Of a stretch of 64,000 nt of DNA, positions 24,592 through 31,971 are shown in pieces. This DNA comes from Gemmatimonadota bacterium (GTDB taxonomy: Bacteria > Gemmatimonadota > Gemmatimonadetes > Gemmatimonadales > Gemmatimonadaceae): NCBI GenBank assembly GCA_027307165.1, contig DAHUXM010000034.1, forward strand, positions 124,001-188,000, given 5' to 3'. Both the position numbers and the translations under genes were made by a program. The notes under the pieces are model-generated. The model was not told the origin of the DNA and did no database searches. It worked only from the letters and a program-made list of their open reading frames with translations. The number at the start of each line of letters is the position of its first letter. The first letter of the stretch is position 1.

Positions 24592-24802
24592 CGTTCCTCC
24601 ATCCCGCCGGACGAGGTGGATCAGGCGGCCCGGGCGGAGTGTCGGGTAACTGACGCGCGTAGTACAGGCGTTGATTGCACACGAAGCAGTACTGGATTTT
24701 GCCGGTCAGCGCATCGATGTGCCCGCATGCAGTAGTGTTGTAGGCCAGCGGCGTGCCGCATCCGCGTTCAGCGCCTGCGATAGCCTCGGACTTGAAACTC
24801 AT
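24581..24802 (-). CDS. Small phage protein with a probable zinc ribbon (73 aa)
   Basis: ATG 24802 overlaps the upstream stop (ATGA). Cysteines at CGTP, ACGH and CFVC (residues about 15, 26, 39 and 42) with a helix start after them make a zinc-ribbon-like arrangement. The C-terminus is Pro-rich (PDTPPGPPDPPRPAGW). Unknown function, perhaps nucleic-acid binding. Confidence 0.55.
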   Translation of the reverse strand: MSFKSEAIAGAERGCGTPLAYNTTACGHIDALTGKIQYCFVCNQRLYYARQLPDTPPGPPDPPRPAGWRNDVG

Positions 24803-25314
24803 GGCTTCCCCTCCGGTGATGTACGGGATGCGAGATTGGCCGTCGTGTCGGGCAACACCGGCCACGCGCGCCGCAGTTCTTCGATCTGCTCAACAACCTC
24901 TCGCGCTGCCGATCCGTACCCGATTGCGTGGCCAGCGCCACCGCTGCTTTGCGTGCGGACAGCGCCGCGCATCAGATCATCCGTGTGGCTGGCAACCTTC
25001 TCAGCAATTGAGATACAGGCGTCGTAGGTGCGACCGGCGATTGCATCCCGTTCCCGCTGTGCTTTGTCGAGGGCGTCTGCGAGCTTGACTATTACCACGT
25101 GATGCCTAGGGGTCCAGTGTGGCGCCCCCTTCCATGACTCAACAACGCCGCGCGCCTCCGCGATTAGCTCGTGCACGTCCGGCATCTCGTCTGCCTTACC
25201 TGCTATCGGTGCGGGAGATTGCCCGCTCAGCATGGTGCGCATCCGATCGAACGTCGGGCGCGCTGCCTCGCGGCATTGCTTGTTGAGGGCTTCGGTTCCT
25301 TCGCTGTCGCTCAT
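24799..25314 (-). CDS. Hypothetical phage protein, helical (171 aa)
   Basis: ATGA-coupled at both ends. Mainly helical (HELIAEARGVVESWKGAPHW, VVIVKLADALDKAQRERDAI, REVVEQIEELRRAW). The pattern of an N-terminal helix ending in a Trp-rich turn is common in phage accessory proteins of unknown role. No motif for catalysis is visible. Confidence 0.58.
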   Translation of the reverse strand: MSDSEGTEALNKQCREAARPTFDRMRTMLSGQSPAPIAGKADEMPDVHELIAEARGVVESWKGAPHWTPRHHVVIVKLADALDKAQRERDAIAGRTYDACISIAEKVASHTDDLMRGAVRTQSSGGAGHAIGYGSAAREVVEQIEELRRAWPVLPDTTANLASRTSPEGKP

Positions 25315-25757
25315 TGTTCGCTCTGGTTAGGTGTGGATGGGGCATCTCCTCTCGCACGGATAGCAGCGGTGAGTACATCGCATAAATCCCATGCGGCCCT
25401 GAGTCTAGCGCCGTCATCGTTGTCGCCCGCCTGCATCGCGTCGATAAACTCATCGAGTCCGTTCCACTGGTTGTCCCGCTCTGCCTGTACCGCAGCTTTG
25501 ATCTGTGCAGGGATGGAGGATAGCTGGTCGAGTAGAAACCCAATGTCGGACGGAGCGTTGGCGATGAATGCCTGATCTTCACCAGGCTGATGGTCGCCGG
25601 TCTGATGATCGAAATTCACCGTACAGATCGTCCCGCCCGAGCCGAGATGCCACACGCAAGCGTCGTCAGTTTCGACCTCCCACGGTCCCGGCGTGATCCC
25701 CGCAAGCCGATTCCGTATCTCTTCGATTCGCTGCTCTACTGCTTTGGTATCAGACAT
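25311..25757 (-). CDS. Ead/Ea22-like phage accessory protein (148 aa)
   Basis: The N-terminus RIEEIRNRLAGITPGPWEV and the later DQAFIANAPSDIGFLLDQLS follow the pattern of Ead/Ea22-type proteins, frequent in the early or delayed-early regions of lambdoid and other temperate phages. Role not known. A long charged helix (QIKAAVQAERDNQWNGLDEF) follows. The C-terminal 30 residues are mostly disordered. Confidence 0.65.
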   Translation of the reverse strand: MSDTKAVEQRIEEIRNRLAGITPGPWEVETDDACVWHLGSGGTICTVNFDHQTGDHQPGEDQAFIANAPSDIGFLLDQLSSIPAQIKAAVQAERDNQWNGLDEFIDAMQAGDNDDGARLRAAWDLCDVLTAAIRARGDAPSTPNQSEQ

Positions 25758-25989
25758 GAGAGGGAGCCTCGGGAATTGGTTCTGAGAGAAAGGCGATGCT
25801 TATCGAGATGATGACGTTGTGATCTTTGCCGCAGCTCCCGCACGTAACCGTCGTGCTGTCGCCGTCCATCTTCAATTCGCGGAGATAATCGCAGTTGTCG
25901 TAATCGACGTCGCCGCAGTAGGGACAAACGATCTGATCCTCGTACTCTGGCACTTTTGCTCTGGTATCTGTCTCTAGATGTGAGGTCAT
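25750..25989 (-). CDS. Small zinc-ribbon phage protein (79 aa)
   Basis: Two knuckles, CPYCG and CGSCG, about 30 residues apart form a classic zinc ribbon, suggesting nucleic-acid contact. ATG 25989 is preferred to a TTG at 26019, though neither has a clear ribosome site; the 56-base space upstream separates it from the HNH gene and might hold a promoter. Eight-base overlap with the next gene. Confidence 0.6.
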   Translation of the reverse strand: MTSHLETDTRAKVPEYEDQIVCPYCGDVDYDNCDYLRELKMDGDSTTVTCGSCGKDHNVIISISIAFLSEPIPEAPSHV

Positions 25990-26045
25990 GGGTTGATTGA
26001 GGTATAAGTACTGCTGCAAGATTCATACTGTGAACACTGCGCTTT

Positions 26046-26456
26046 CTATGCTGCGTGTTTCCTGTTCGTGTGTCGTGTTGGATGGTTCAACATCTCGATC
26101 TCTTCGTGATGCGGCTTGCAGAGTACTTGCAAATCTTCCGGCAATTCGCTGCCTCCAAAACGCGCATACGTTTTGTGGTGAACAGTCAGATAGTGACGCA
26201 CGGGGCAGCGCATGATACCGGACTCTCCGTTCGCCTTCGTGTACTCGCACTGATGGCCCGCTCTCTCGATTGCTGCGATGCGGATCACCTTCCACTCTGC
26301 CGACTGCATGTACTTGGCGTAGCGCGCTCTCCGCTCTTTCTTCCGTCTGGGATTGTGGCCCAACGGCTTCCCGCGTGGTTTCTTCCACGGATCTTTCACG
26401 GAGAGCTTCGCCTTCCGCTTCTTGAAGCCGGTACGCTTTAGCGGCGTGCGCTTCAT
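26046..26456 (-). CDS. HNH endonuclease family protein (136 aa)
   Basis: A very basic N-terminal 45 residues (KRTGFKKRKAKLSVKDPWKK) leads to an HNH core: CEYTKANGESGIMRC as first knuckle, LTVHHKTYARFGG with His93-His94, and ELPEDLQVLCKPHHEEIEM with His116-His117. This is the short free-standing HNH type found near phage replication or packaging genes; some assist terminase, others act as nickases or homing enzymes. ATGA overlap with the upstream gene. Confidence 0.83.
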   Translation of the reverse strand: MKRTPLKRTGFKKRKAKLSVKDPWKKPRGKPLGHNPRRKKERRARYAKYMQSAEWKVIRIAAIERAGHQCEYTKANGESGIMRCPVRHYLTVHHKTYARFGGSELPEDLQVLCKPHHEEIEMLNHPTRHTNRKHAA

Positions 26457-27085
26457 GCCGCCTCTTGACGCTCAGATGTTGCCTCTGCTACTGGCCCGAT
26501 CGACGGCACCTGTACGTCGAATACGTCATCGAAATCGAGACTGGTCAGAGTCCAGACAATCGAGGTTCCCGAATCTCTCTGTGATACGTCCTTCACAAGT
26601 GACGCACCGTAGAGCCTTCGTATTCTGGACTTGACTACCGAGAGTGCCAGTCCGGAATGGCGCGCTACGTCTTGCAACGTCGCCTCTTCCAACGTCCTCA
26701 AACTCTCGTACACGATGCGAAGCGTGACCGCTGACGGGTGGGAGATTTTCTTCTTCTTCGCTCCGTACACCAAGCACGGAACACCACGAACCTGAAACTC
26801 CGGCAGTACTCTTACTCCCGCTGCCCGAGCCGCCAGTGCGTACGCTCTTCGGTTCAACTCAGCCATTTGTCCCGCTGATCCGTCGCACGCGTAACAGAAT
26901 TGCTCGACCGGAATCCCTGACTCGTTGGAGACCTGTTTCAATGCCTCCATGATGTGATCCGGTCCATGCCGTTCGCAGTCCGCTAATTCTCCCGATTCTT
27001 CCGATCCGCATTCGGTATTGCATTCGTTGTTGCATTCCGATTGAGCAATGAGTGCCAGTACGTACTGATCTGTGATCTGTATCAT
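26453..27085 (-). CDS. Winged-helix protein with Cys-rich N-terminus (210 aa)
   Basis: Residues about 110-165 look like a winged helix: AVTLRIVYESLRTLEEATLQ, DVARHSGLALSVVKSRIRRL and a strand pair (LVKDVSQRDSGTSIVWTL), like MarR- or IclR-type DNA readers. The first 45 residues hold six cysteines (CNNECNTECGS, DCERHG), possibly a metal site. It stands between the HNH and helicase groups and could regulate early transcription or replication (inference). Confidence 0.65.
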   Translation of the reverse strand: MIQITDQYVLALIAQSECNNECNTECGSEESGELADCERHGPDHIMEALKQVSNESGIPVEQFCYACDGSAGQMAELNRRAYALAARAAGVRVLPEFQVRGVPCLVYGAKKKKISHPSAVTLRIVYESLRTLEEATLQDVARHSGLALSVVKSRIRRLYGASLVKDVSQRDSGTSIVWTLTSLDFDDVFDVQVPSIGPVAEATSERQEAA

Positions 27086-27555
27086 GCTGCCGCCTTCTCC
27101 TTGTTCATCCCGCGCATATTACGCGGTGATTCATGAGGAATACCGAGCAACGCCCTGGTCAGATACACGACGCGATCCCATCGCTTGTCGATCATGTTCC
27201 ACGTACTCGATAACGTCCCGGTTTCTTCCTCGACCATTCGCGTCATCGCGTCGTATGGCGTTACCTCACCATGCGCCACCTTGAACGCGTTGATGCTCGC
27301 TTCATGCTTCGACTCTGCGAGTCTGGCCCTGACGTTGAGCCACATCTGATGTTGCCGTTCTCTCTTCTCTTGCCGCGCCTTGGCGTTCTGCCATTGCAGC
27401 TTTCGTCTGGCGAGTATCAAAGCGTGCGAGCAATCCTTGCAGCGCGTCTTTTTTCGGCGTGCTGAATTCGGCTTTGCGCAGTCGATACACGGATAGTTCC
27501 GCGGTATGTCGTTTGGACGCTTCGCTCTCGGTGATCCGATTACGTTTGCGCTCAC
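27082..27555 (-). CDS. Zinc-finger phage protein with basic coiled region (157 aa)
   Basis: PCIDCAKPNSARRKKTRCKDC (residues 22-42, cysteines spaced C-x2-C-x12-C-x2-C) is a short zinc finger; the next 50 residues are strongly basic and helical (RRKLQWQNAKARQEKRERQH). The layout suggests a nucleic-acid-binding accessory of replication. It lies directly after the DnaB-like helicase gene with ATGA coupling at both ends, so a helper role for the helicase is a reasonable guess. Confidence 0.6.
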   Translation of the reverse strand: MSANVIGSPRAKRPNDIPRNYPCIDCAKPNSARRKKTRCKDCSHALILARRKLQWQNAKARQEKRERQHQMWLNVRARLAESKHEASINAFKVAHGEVTPYDAMTRMVEEETGTLSSTWNMIDKRWDRVVYLTRALLGIPHESPRNMRGMNKEKAAA

Positions 27556-28973
27556 AAGAGCTCCCGGTTGCGATCCTGATTTGCGAGTCGTTCCCGCATC
27601 CGTTGATGAGCTTTGTCGCTACCCAATAGCTGGAAGTCGGGATACATCTTGAGCTTTGCGACGAATGGGGCCGTTCTTCTGCACGCGGCGAAGTTGACCT
27701 CAAGGATCGGTGAAGCCATCGGGTTGTAGAGCATGTCGTTGTAGAGCAGGATCGCGAAATCGGCGTCCTGTATCGGGCCTGACGCTCCCTGCGCGTCACC
27801 TTTCTGCGGGCGCTTGTCGTCCCGCTTGTCGATCTCCTTGAAGTTGCATTGGAAGGGCGCGAACAGGACGACGTTCAATCTTTTCGCCAGCCCCTTTAGC
27901 GCTCTCGTAACGGTGTTGATTTCCTCGTCACCGCGCCGTCCGCGGAGTCCAGCTTGTACGAGTTGGATGTAGTCCACGATCAGAAACGAGAGCGACGGGA
28001 TTCGTGACTTGAGATCCGTGCAACGTGTAAGAACATCACTCAGCTCGGGATACGATTCATCGTCGATGTGGAGACGATCTTCGATCAGATTGCCCGACAC
28101 GAGGAAGCGTTTCCACTCGTCCGTTACGAGCGAACCCCTCGCGATGGAACTGATCGGGATCGTCGCATCCGCCGAGATCAATCTTTCGATTTGCTGGTCA
28201 CGCCCGATTTCAGCGGAGACCTTGCCGCCGATCTCACCCGAACGAATGAGGTTCAACGCGAAGTTGTCGACCAGTGCCGTTTTCCACCCTTTGGGAACCG
28301 CCCCCACGGTCACGAACTCGCTCGGACGGAACCCTTGTGTCACATCGTCAATTTCAGGGAAACCGGTTGCCAGTCCCGGAACGCGCCCCTCGCTCGTCGC
28401 CACTCCGCGGAGATGGATCGCATCGGCTACGCGGTCGATGTCGGCCCGACTCACCACTCGGAACCCCTGCTCGCCGTCGTCAACCGCGATTGGTAGCGTG
28501 TCGGCCTGCAACTGTCTCGCTATCTCGTCAGGCTCCGCATCTTCCCGCATAGCCATCATCCGGGCAGTGTCGGCAGCCTTGATCAGCTGCCGGCGTTGCG
28601 CGTGACGGTGGACGATCTTGGCGTGATGTTCGACGTTTGCTGCACTCGGTACGACTTCGATCAGGTACGCCAGGTATTCCCGCCCTCCCGTCGCTTCCAG
28701 CGTTCCCGACCGCTCGAGCTCGGCGACGATCGTCAACGGATCGACTGCAATATCCTTCGCGTGGAGCGTCAACATCGCGTCGAACATTCTCTTGTGCGCG
28801 GCGTTGAAAAACGCATCCCTGTCCAAGGTCTTTGAGACCGATGGGATCACATCCGGATCGCAGAGCATCGCCGATAACACGGCCTGTTCGGCGATTTCGG
28901 AATACGGGAGTGCTGTATCGGGTCGAGTTGCTACCGGGTGGGAGCTTGGGATGTGGGCAATAACGCTCGTCAT
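27552..28973 (-). CDS. Replicative DNA helicase, DnaB-like, with an altered P-loop
   Basis: 473 residues with start at ATG 28973 (ATGA overlap); a longer frame to 29066 is not favoured. N-domain: EQAVLSAMLCDP and YLAYLIEVVPSAANVEHHA, the standard DnaB N-terminal pattern. The RecA-like domain begins with PGLATGFPEIDDVTQGF. The P-loop reads GAVPKGWKT (residues 224-232): Trp230 replaces the Gly that normally precedes the Lys. The catalytic Glu region is SAEIGRDQQIERL, and Walker B is LSFLIVDYIQLVQ. The final domain has VVLFAPFQCNFKEIDKRD. Family identity is firm; whether the odd P-loop still works is open. No loader of the DnaC type is seen. Confidence 0.88.
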   Translation of the reverse strand: MTSVIAHIPSSHPVATRPDTALPYSEIAEQAVLSAMLCDPDVIPSVSKTLDRDAFFNAAHKRMFDAMLTLHAKDIAVDPLTIVAELERSGTLEATGGREYLAYLIEVVPSAANVEHHAKIVHRHAQRRQLIKAADTARMMAMREDAEPDEIARQLQADTLPIAVDDGEQGFRVVSRADIDRVADAIHLRGVATSEGRVPGLATGFPEIDDVTQGFRPSEFVTVGAVPKGWKTALVDNFALNLIRSGEIGGKVSAEIGRDQQIERLISADATIPISSIARGSLVTDEWKRFLVSGNLIEDRLHIDDESYPELSDVLTRCTDLKSRIPSLSFLIVDYIQLVQAGLRGRRGDEEINTVTRALKGLAKRLNVVLFAPFQCNFKEIDKRDDKRPQKGDAQGASGPIQDADFAILLYNDMLYNPMASPILEVNFAACRRTAPFVAKLKMYPDFQLLGSDKAHQRMRERLANQDRNRELL

Positions 28974-29950
28974 GCTGCCACCCCAGGCGCGTCCTGAAGC
29001 AGTTTCGCAACCCTCTCCTCGTACCGGGCCGACTCGCCCTGCTTCATGCCTCGTAGCGTCATCCACGGGGCCACAATCCGCAGCTCTCGCTTGACTCTCT
29101 CGGGGTCTTTGATCTTGTGCTCGGCTGCCAGCTCATCAATTCGTGCGTCGTGCTGCTCGATCGGCAAAACCTGCGAGAATCCGTGTTCGACGTAGAACCT
29201 GATCAGACGGGCGGCGTAGGCTGTGGGATTCTGCGCCTTTGCATCACGGCTGGCACCCCCGAACGTCGCGGTGAACTTGGGTAGCGAGAGGAATTGCGGT
29301 TTGGTGGCGCGGAGGTACACGCCCAATTCGGCGGCAACCCGCTCGATGCCGAACTTGTCGACGATCGATGACAGCATCTTGGCTGCACCCGTTGGGGCTT
29401 TCGCTTCGGGAAACACTTCGGCCCATACCCGATTGATCTCTGCCATCCACGGCGCGGGCTTGCCCCGCGTCCGTCCCGAAGGGGTAGGGGTTTGTTGTTT
29501 GTTCTTAGTTGGTAATGGAGTAGGTAACGGAATGCTTTCGTTCGGCTTTACGTCGGCTTTGCCGATTGAAAGCTCCGGCTTTTCCGAATTAAAGCCGCCG
29601 CTTTCCGTTTCATTACCTACGGCTTTCGCCGGACGGCCTCCTTTCTTGCCGTTCTCGGACATCTTCTGGCGGTATTCTTCCTGCTTGGCGCGCTCTTTTT
29701 CGAGGCGTTCGTTGAACCATCGGCCATCCCTGCAAGCGAAGCATTCTTGCACTACGGGCCATGCACGGACCAGAACCGATTTCTTCACGCGACACCAACG
29801 TGCGAGCGTCTCGATTTCGTACAAAAATCCGTGCTGATTCCAATCCAAACACAGCAACCAGATGTAAACGTGCGTCTGTTCAGGCGTCATAAGCCCCGGC
29901 TTTCCGCCCATGTAGTCATCGGGGTAAAACTGGAAAGCGGGAGACTTCAC
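28970..29950 (-). CDS. Replication initiator-type protein, DUF1376 domain (326 aa)
   Basis: Start GTG 29950 (GTGA overlap). Residues 1-90 match DUF1376: SPAFQFYPDDYMGGKPGLMT, then YIWLLCLDWNQHGFLYEIET, a winged-helix module typical of phage O-like replication proteins. A Lys-rich helix (EEYRQKMSENGKKGGRPAKA) is followed by a disordered Pro/Thr part and a helical C-domain (about residues 165-315). The gene is directly upstream of the DnaB-like helicase, as for initiator-helicase pairs. Confidence 0.82.
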   Translation of the reverse strand: MKSPAFQFYPDDYMGGKPGLMTPEQTHVYIWLLCLDWNQHGFLYEIETLARWCRVKKSVLVRAWPVVQECFACRDGRWFNERLEKERAKQEEYRQKMSENGKKGGRPAKAVGNETESGGFNSEKPELSIGKADVKPNESIPLPTPLPTKNKQQTPTPSGRTRGKPAPWMAEINRVWAEVFPEAKAPTGAAKMLSSIVDKFGIERVAAELGVYLRATKPQFLSLPKFTATFGGASRDAKAQNPTAYAARLIRFYVEHGFSQVLPIEQHDARIDELAAEHKIKDPERVKRELRIVAPWMTLRGMKQGESARYEERVAKLLQDAPGVAA

Positions 29951-31971
29951 GCAGCCATGACCTCGCGCTCGACGCTGTAATTTGCCGCGACTATCGCTGC
30001 AGCCATGTCCGGGCAAACGCTATTGCCGATCATCCGGACCTGCGCCGTCTTGTTCATCGCGACACGGTCGCCTGTGTTCGGATCGATCCCGTATTCGAGG
30101 ATGTATGCGTCGTTAAAGCCTTGCGCGCGGGCGAGTTCGCGCGGCACCAACATCCTCATCCCGATGTCGGTGATGACGTATTCCGCGCCTTCGACCGTCA
30201 CCAGCCCAAACCGCTCCTTGCTCGTCACTGTGCGCATTGGATCGAACAGCGTCGCGCCCTCTTTTTCATTGCCGTAATAAACAGCGAGGAAGGCCGCTAC
30301 CTCGCGTGTGTGGCCCGGAACGCCGCCGTCTTCGAGACGCCGAGCGTTGCCGCGATCGCCTGATACGTCAGGCCCCGCGTGCGCAGACCCTTCGCTCTCC
30401 GCGCGATTGCGGCGGGAATGTTCGTGCGTGAACGCAGCCCGGTTCTGTATGCGTGGAGCTGATTCTCGCTCCGCGTGACCAGTTCCAGGTTCGCCGGAGA
30501 GTTGTCTGTCTTCACTCCGTTCCGATGATTGGGCTCCATACCGTCCGGAATCGGACCGCGCAGGATCGTCCACACAAGGCGGTGCGCCCATACGAGATGC
30601 TGCCGGGAGTCCAGACAGACCTTGACGAGCAGATACCCGCTCTTCGCGCGCGTCTCGACTCGCCTCGGTGCTGCGAGTGACATGGTGTTCATGTTCCGGA
30701 GTTTCCATACGGTGCCGTCCGGTCGCACCTCGATCACGCCCATCCTGACAAGAGTCAGCGCGGCTTCCATCGCTTCCATGTGTGTGCTCCAGTGTTGCTG
30801 TAACGAGTGAGTGATGATCGACTGATGTGACAGTGGCCATCGGCAAGTCGAGTTGTGATCCCACCACGCCGGTGTAATGTTTCGCGAGGAATGCAGCCAC
30901 CAGCGCGTGCTTGCCGCCGCCACCAACTACGGTCCCGAGCGGTTGGTGCAGGTCGAGCGAGCGCGGCGACTGGCCCGCTCCGTTGTTCCGGTGCTTGTCC
31001 TCGCCGTATCCGGTCTGGATCAGCGTCGGCGCGATGAGCGCTCTTTCGCCGCGGTGCGCCCCCGTGATGGTCGACATCGGGGCTTCGAGCGATTCAATGC
31101 GGTCCGACCCGTGATGCGTCAGCGGGACGGCGTAGGGTGTGACGACCATATGGTGCCCGCCAGTCGTGACGGTGGGCAATGGATCCGTAATGCTCGTTGC
31201 TGCGTGGCCGCTCGTATTCACCACGATGAAGGGGCGCGGCGATTCGATCACATACCGGCGGATGCCACGCGCGATGCGCCGGAGCGTGTTCTCCGCGAGT
31301 GGCTTCTTGCGCTCGAATATCGACGGACACGGAATCGACCAGTCGATGCACTCGGCTGCGGTGCGCCACGGGAGCGCGCGGCCCTTGCCATGCGTCGGCT
31401 TGGGCCACACGATCGGCTGACCGTCGCGACGGGCAATGAGGAACAAACGCTTCCGGATCGTCGGCGCACCGTAGTCGCAGGCCCTCAGCTCGCGATGCTC
31501 GACGACGTAACCGAGCCGGCGAAGTCTTGCGGTAAAGCGGCGGAACGTATCACCACGACGCAACTTGTCCGGCATCCCATCAGGGCCGAGTGGCCCCCAC
31601 GTCTGGAATTCCTCGACGTTCTCCAACACGATCACGCGCGGACGCACGGCCTTCGCCCACCGACAGGCGACCCACGCCAGGCCGCGAATCTTCTTGGATA
31701 CAGGCTTGCCGCCCTTGGCCTTGCTGAAATGCTTGCAGTCTGGTGACAGCCACATGAGGCCTACCGGACGACCCGCGCATGCTTCGACGGGATCGACGGC
31801 CCAGACATTCTCGCAGTAGTGCTTCGAGTCCGGATGGTTCGCCGCATAAAGCGCGATTGCTTCGAGATCGTGATTGATCGCGATGTCCGGAGAGCGGCCT
31901 GTTGCCATTTCGATGCCGAGCGACGCGCCGCCACCACCGGCGAACGAGTCGACAATGATCTCGCGGGTCAT
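29947..31971 (-). CDS. DNA (cytosine-5) methyltransferase, interrupted between motifs VIII and IX
   Basis: 674 codons. Motif I FAGGGGASLG (10-19), motif IV SPDCKHFS with catalytic Cys79, motif VI ENVEEF (117-122), motif VIII RKRLFLIAR, and, after the interruption, motif IX RELARAQGF and motif X IGNSVCPDMAAAI. Residues about 398-555 are unlike the rest: polar, charged and full of Arg, Ser, Glu and Gly; they are the alternative-frame reading of an HNH gene placed between 7-base repeats. Without the 474 bases the frame rejoins as LEHTREVAAFL, giving about 516 residues. The target-recognition region is repeated (HALVAAFLAKHYTG and EVAAFLAVYYGN). It probably protects phage DNA from restriction. 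Confidence 0.88.
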   Translation of the reverse strand: MTREIIVDSFAGGGGASLGIEMATGRSPDIAINHDLEAIALYAANHPDSKHYCENVWAVDPVEACAGRPVGLMWLSPDCKHFSKAKGGKPVSKKIRGLAWVACRWAKAVRPRVIVLENVEEFQTWGPLGPDGMPDKLRRGDTFRRFTARLRRLGYVVEHRELRACDYGAPTIRKRLFLIARRDGQPIVWPKPTHGKGRALPWRTAAECIDWSIPCPSIFERKKPLAENTLRRIARGIRRYVIESPRPFIVVNTSGHAATSITDPLPTVTTGGHHMVVTPYAVPLTHHGSDRIESLEAPMSTITGAHRGERALIAPTLIQTGYGEDKHRNNGAGQSPRSLDLHQPLGTVVGGGGKHALVAAFLAKHYTGVVGSQLDLPMATVTSVDHHSLVTATLEHTHGSDGSRADSCQDGRDRGATGRHRMETPEHEHHVTRSTEASRDAREERVSARQGLSGLPAASRMGAPPCVDDPARSDSGRYGAQSSERSEDRQLSGEPGTGHAERESAPRIQNRAAFTHEHSRRNRAESEGSAHAGPDVSGDRGNARRLEDGGVPGHTREVAAFLAVYYGNEKEGATLFDPMRTVTSKERFGLVTVEGAEYVITDIGMRMLVPRELARAQGFNDAYILEYGIDPNTGDRVAMNKTAQVRMIGNSVCPDMAAAIVAANYSVEREVMAA
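30297..30779 (-). CDS. HNH homing-type endonuclease nested in the methyltransferase gene (160 aa)
   Basis: Reads in a different frame within the methyltransferase gene. Starts at ATG 30779 with GGAG six bases upstream. The N-terminal part (WKLRNMNTMSLAAPRR, then GYLLVKVCLDSRQHLVWAHR) is a NUMOD-like strand pattern. The HNH core is VWAHRLVWTILRGPIPDG (His66), MEPNHRNGVKTDNSPANLEL (His85, Asn97) and ENQLHAYRTG (His109). The end (LTYQAIAATLGVSKTAAF, residues 137-154) is a helix-turn-helix. These are the marks of free-standing or intron-borne HNH homing enzymes. Its limits agree within nine bases with a 474-base in-frame insertion. Confidence 0.85.
   Translation of the reverse strand: MEAMEAALTLVRMGVIEVRPDGTVWKLRNMNTMSLAAPRRVETRAKSGYLLVKVCLDSRQHLVWAHRLVWTILRGPIPDGMEPNHRNGVKTDNSPANLELVTRSENQLHAYRTGLRSRTNIPAAIARRAKGLRTRGLTYQAIAATLGVSKTAAFRATHAR
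30306..30786. repeat. 7-base direct repeats flanking the HNH insertion
   Basis: The heptamer gtgtgtg (plus strand) occurs at 30306-30312 and 30780-30786, 474 bases apart, a multiple of three. Excising one repeat plus the enclosed sequence restores an uninterrupted methyltransferase frame. The repeat is simple (alternating GT), so chance is possible, but the fit with the HNH gene borders is close. Confidence 0.55.

Noticed and set aside
30297-30786. Group I intron or intein carrying the HNH gene
   Set aside because: The HNH frame fills almost the whole insert, leaving no room for intron RNA core; no Cys/Ser start or His-Asn end is found in the methyltransferase frame at the borders.
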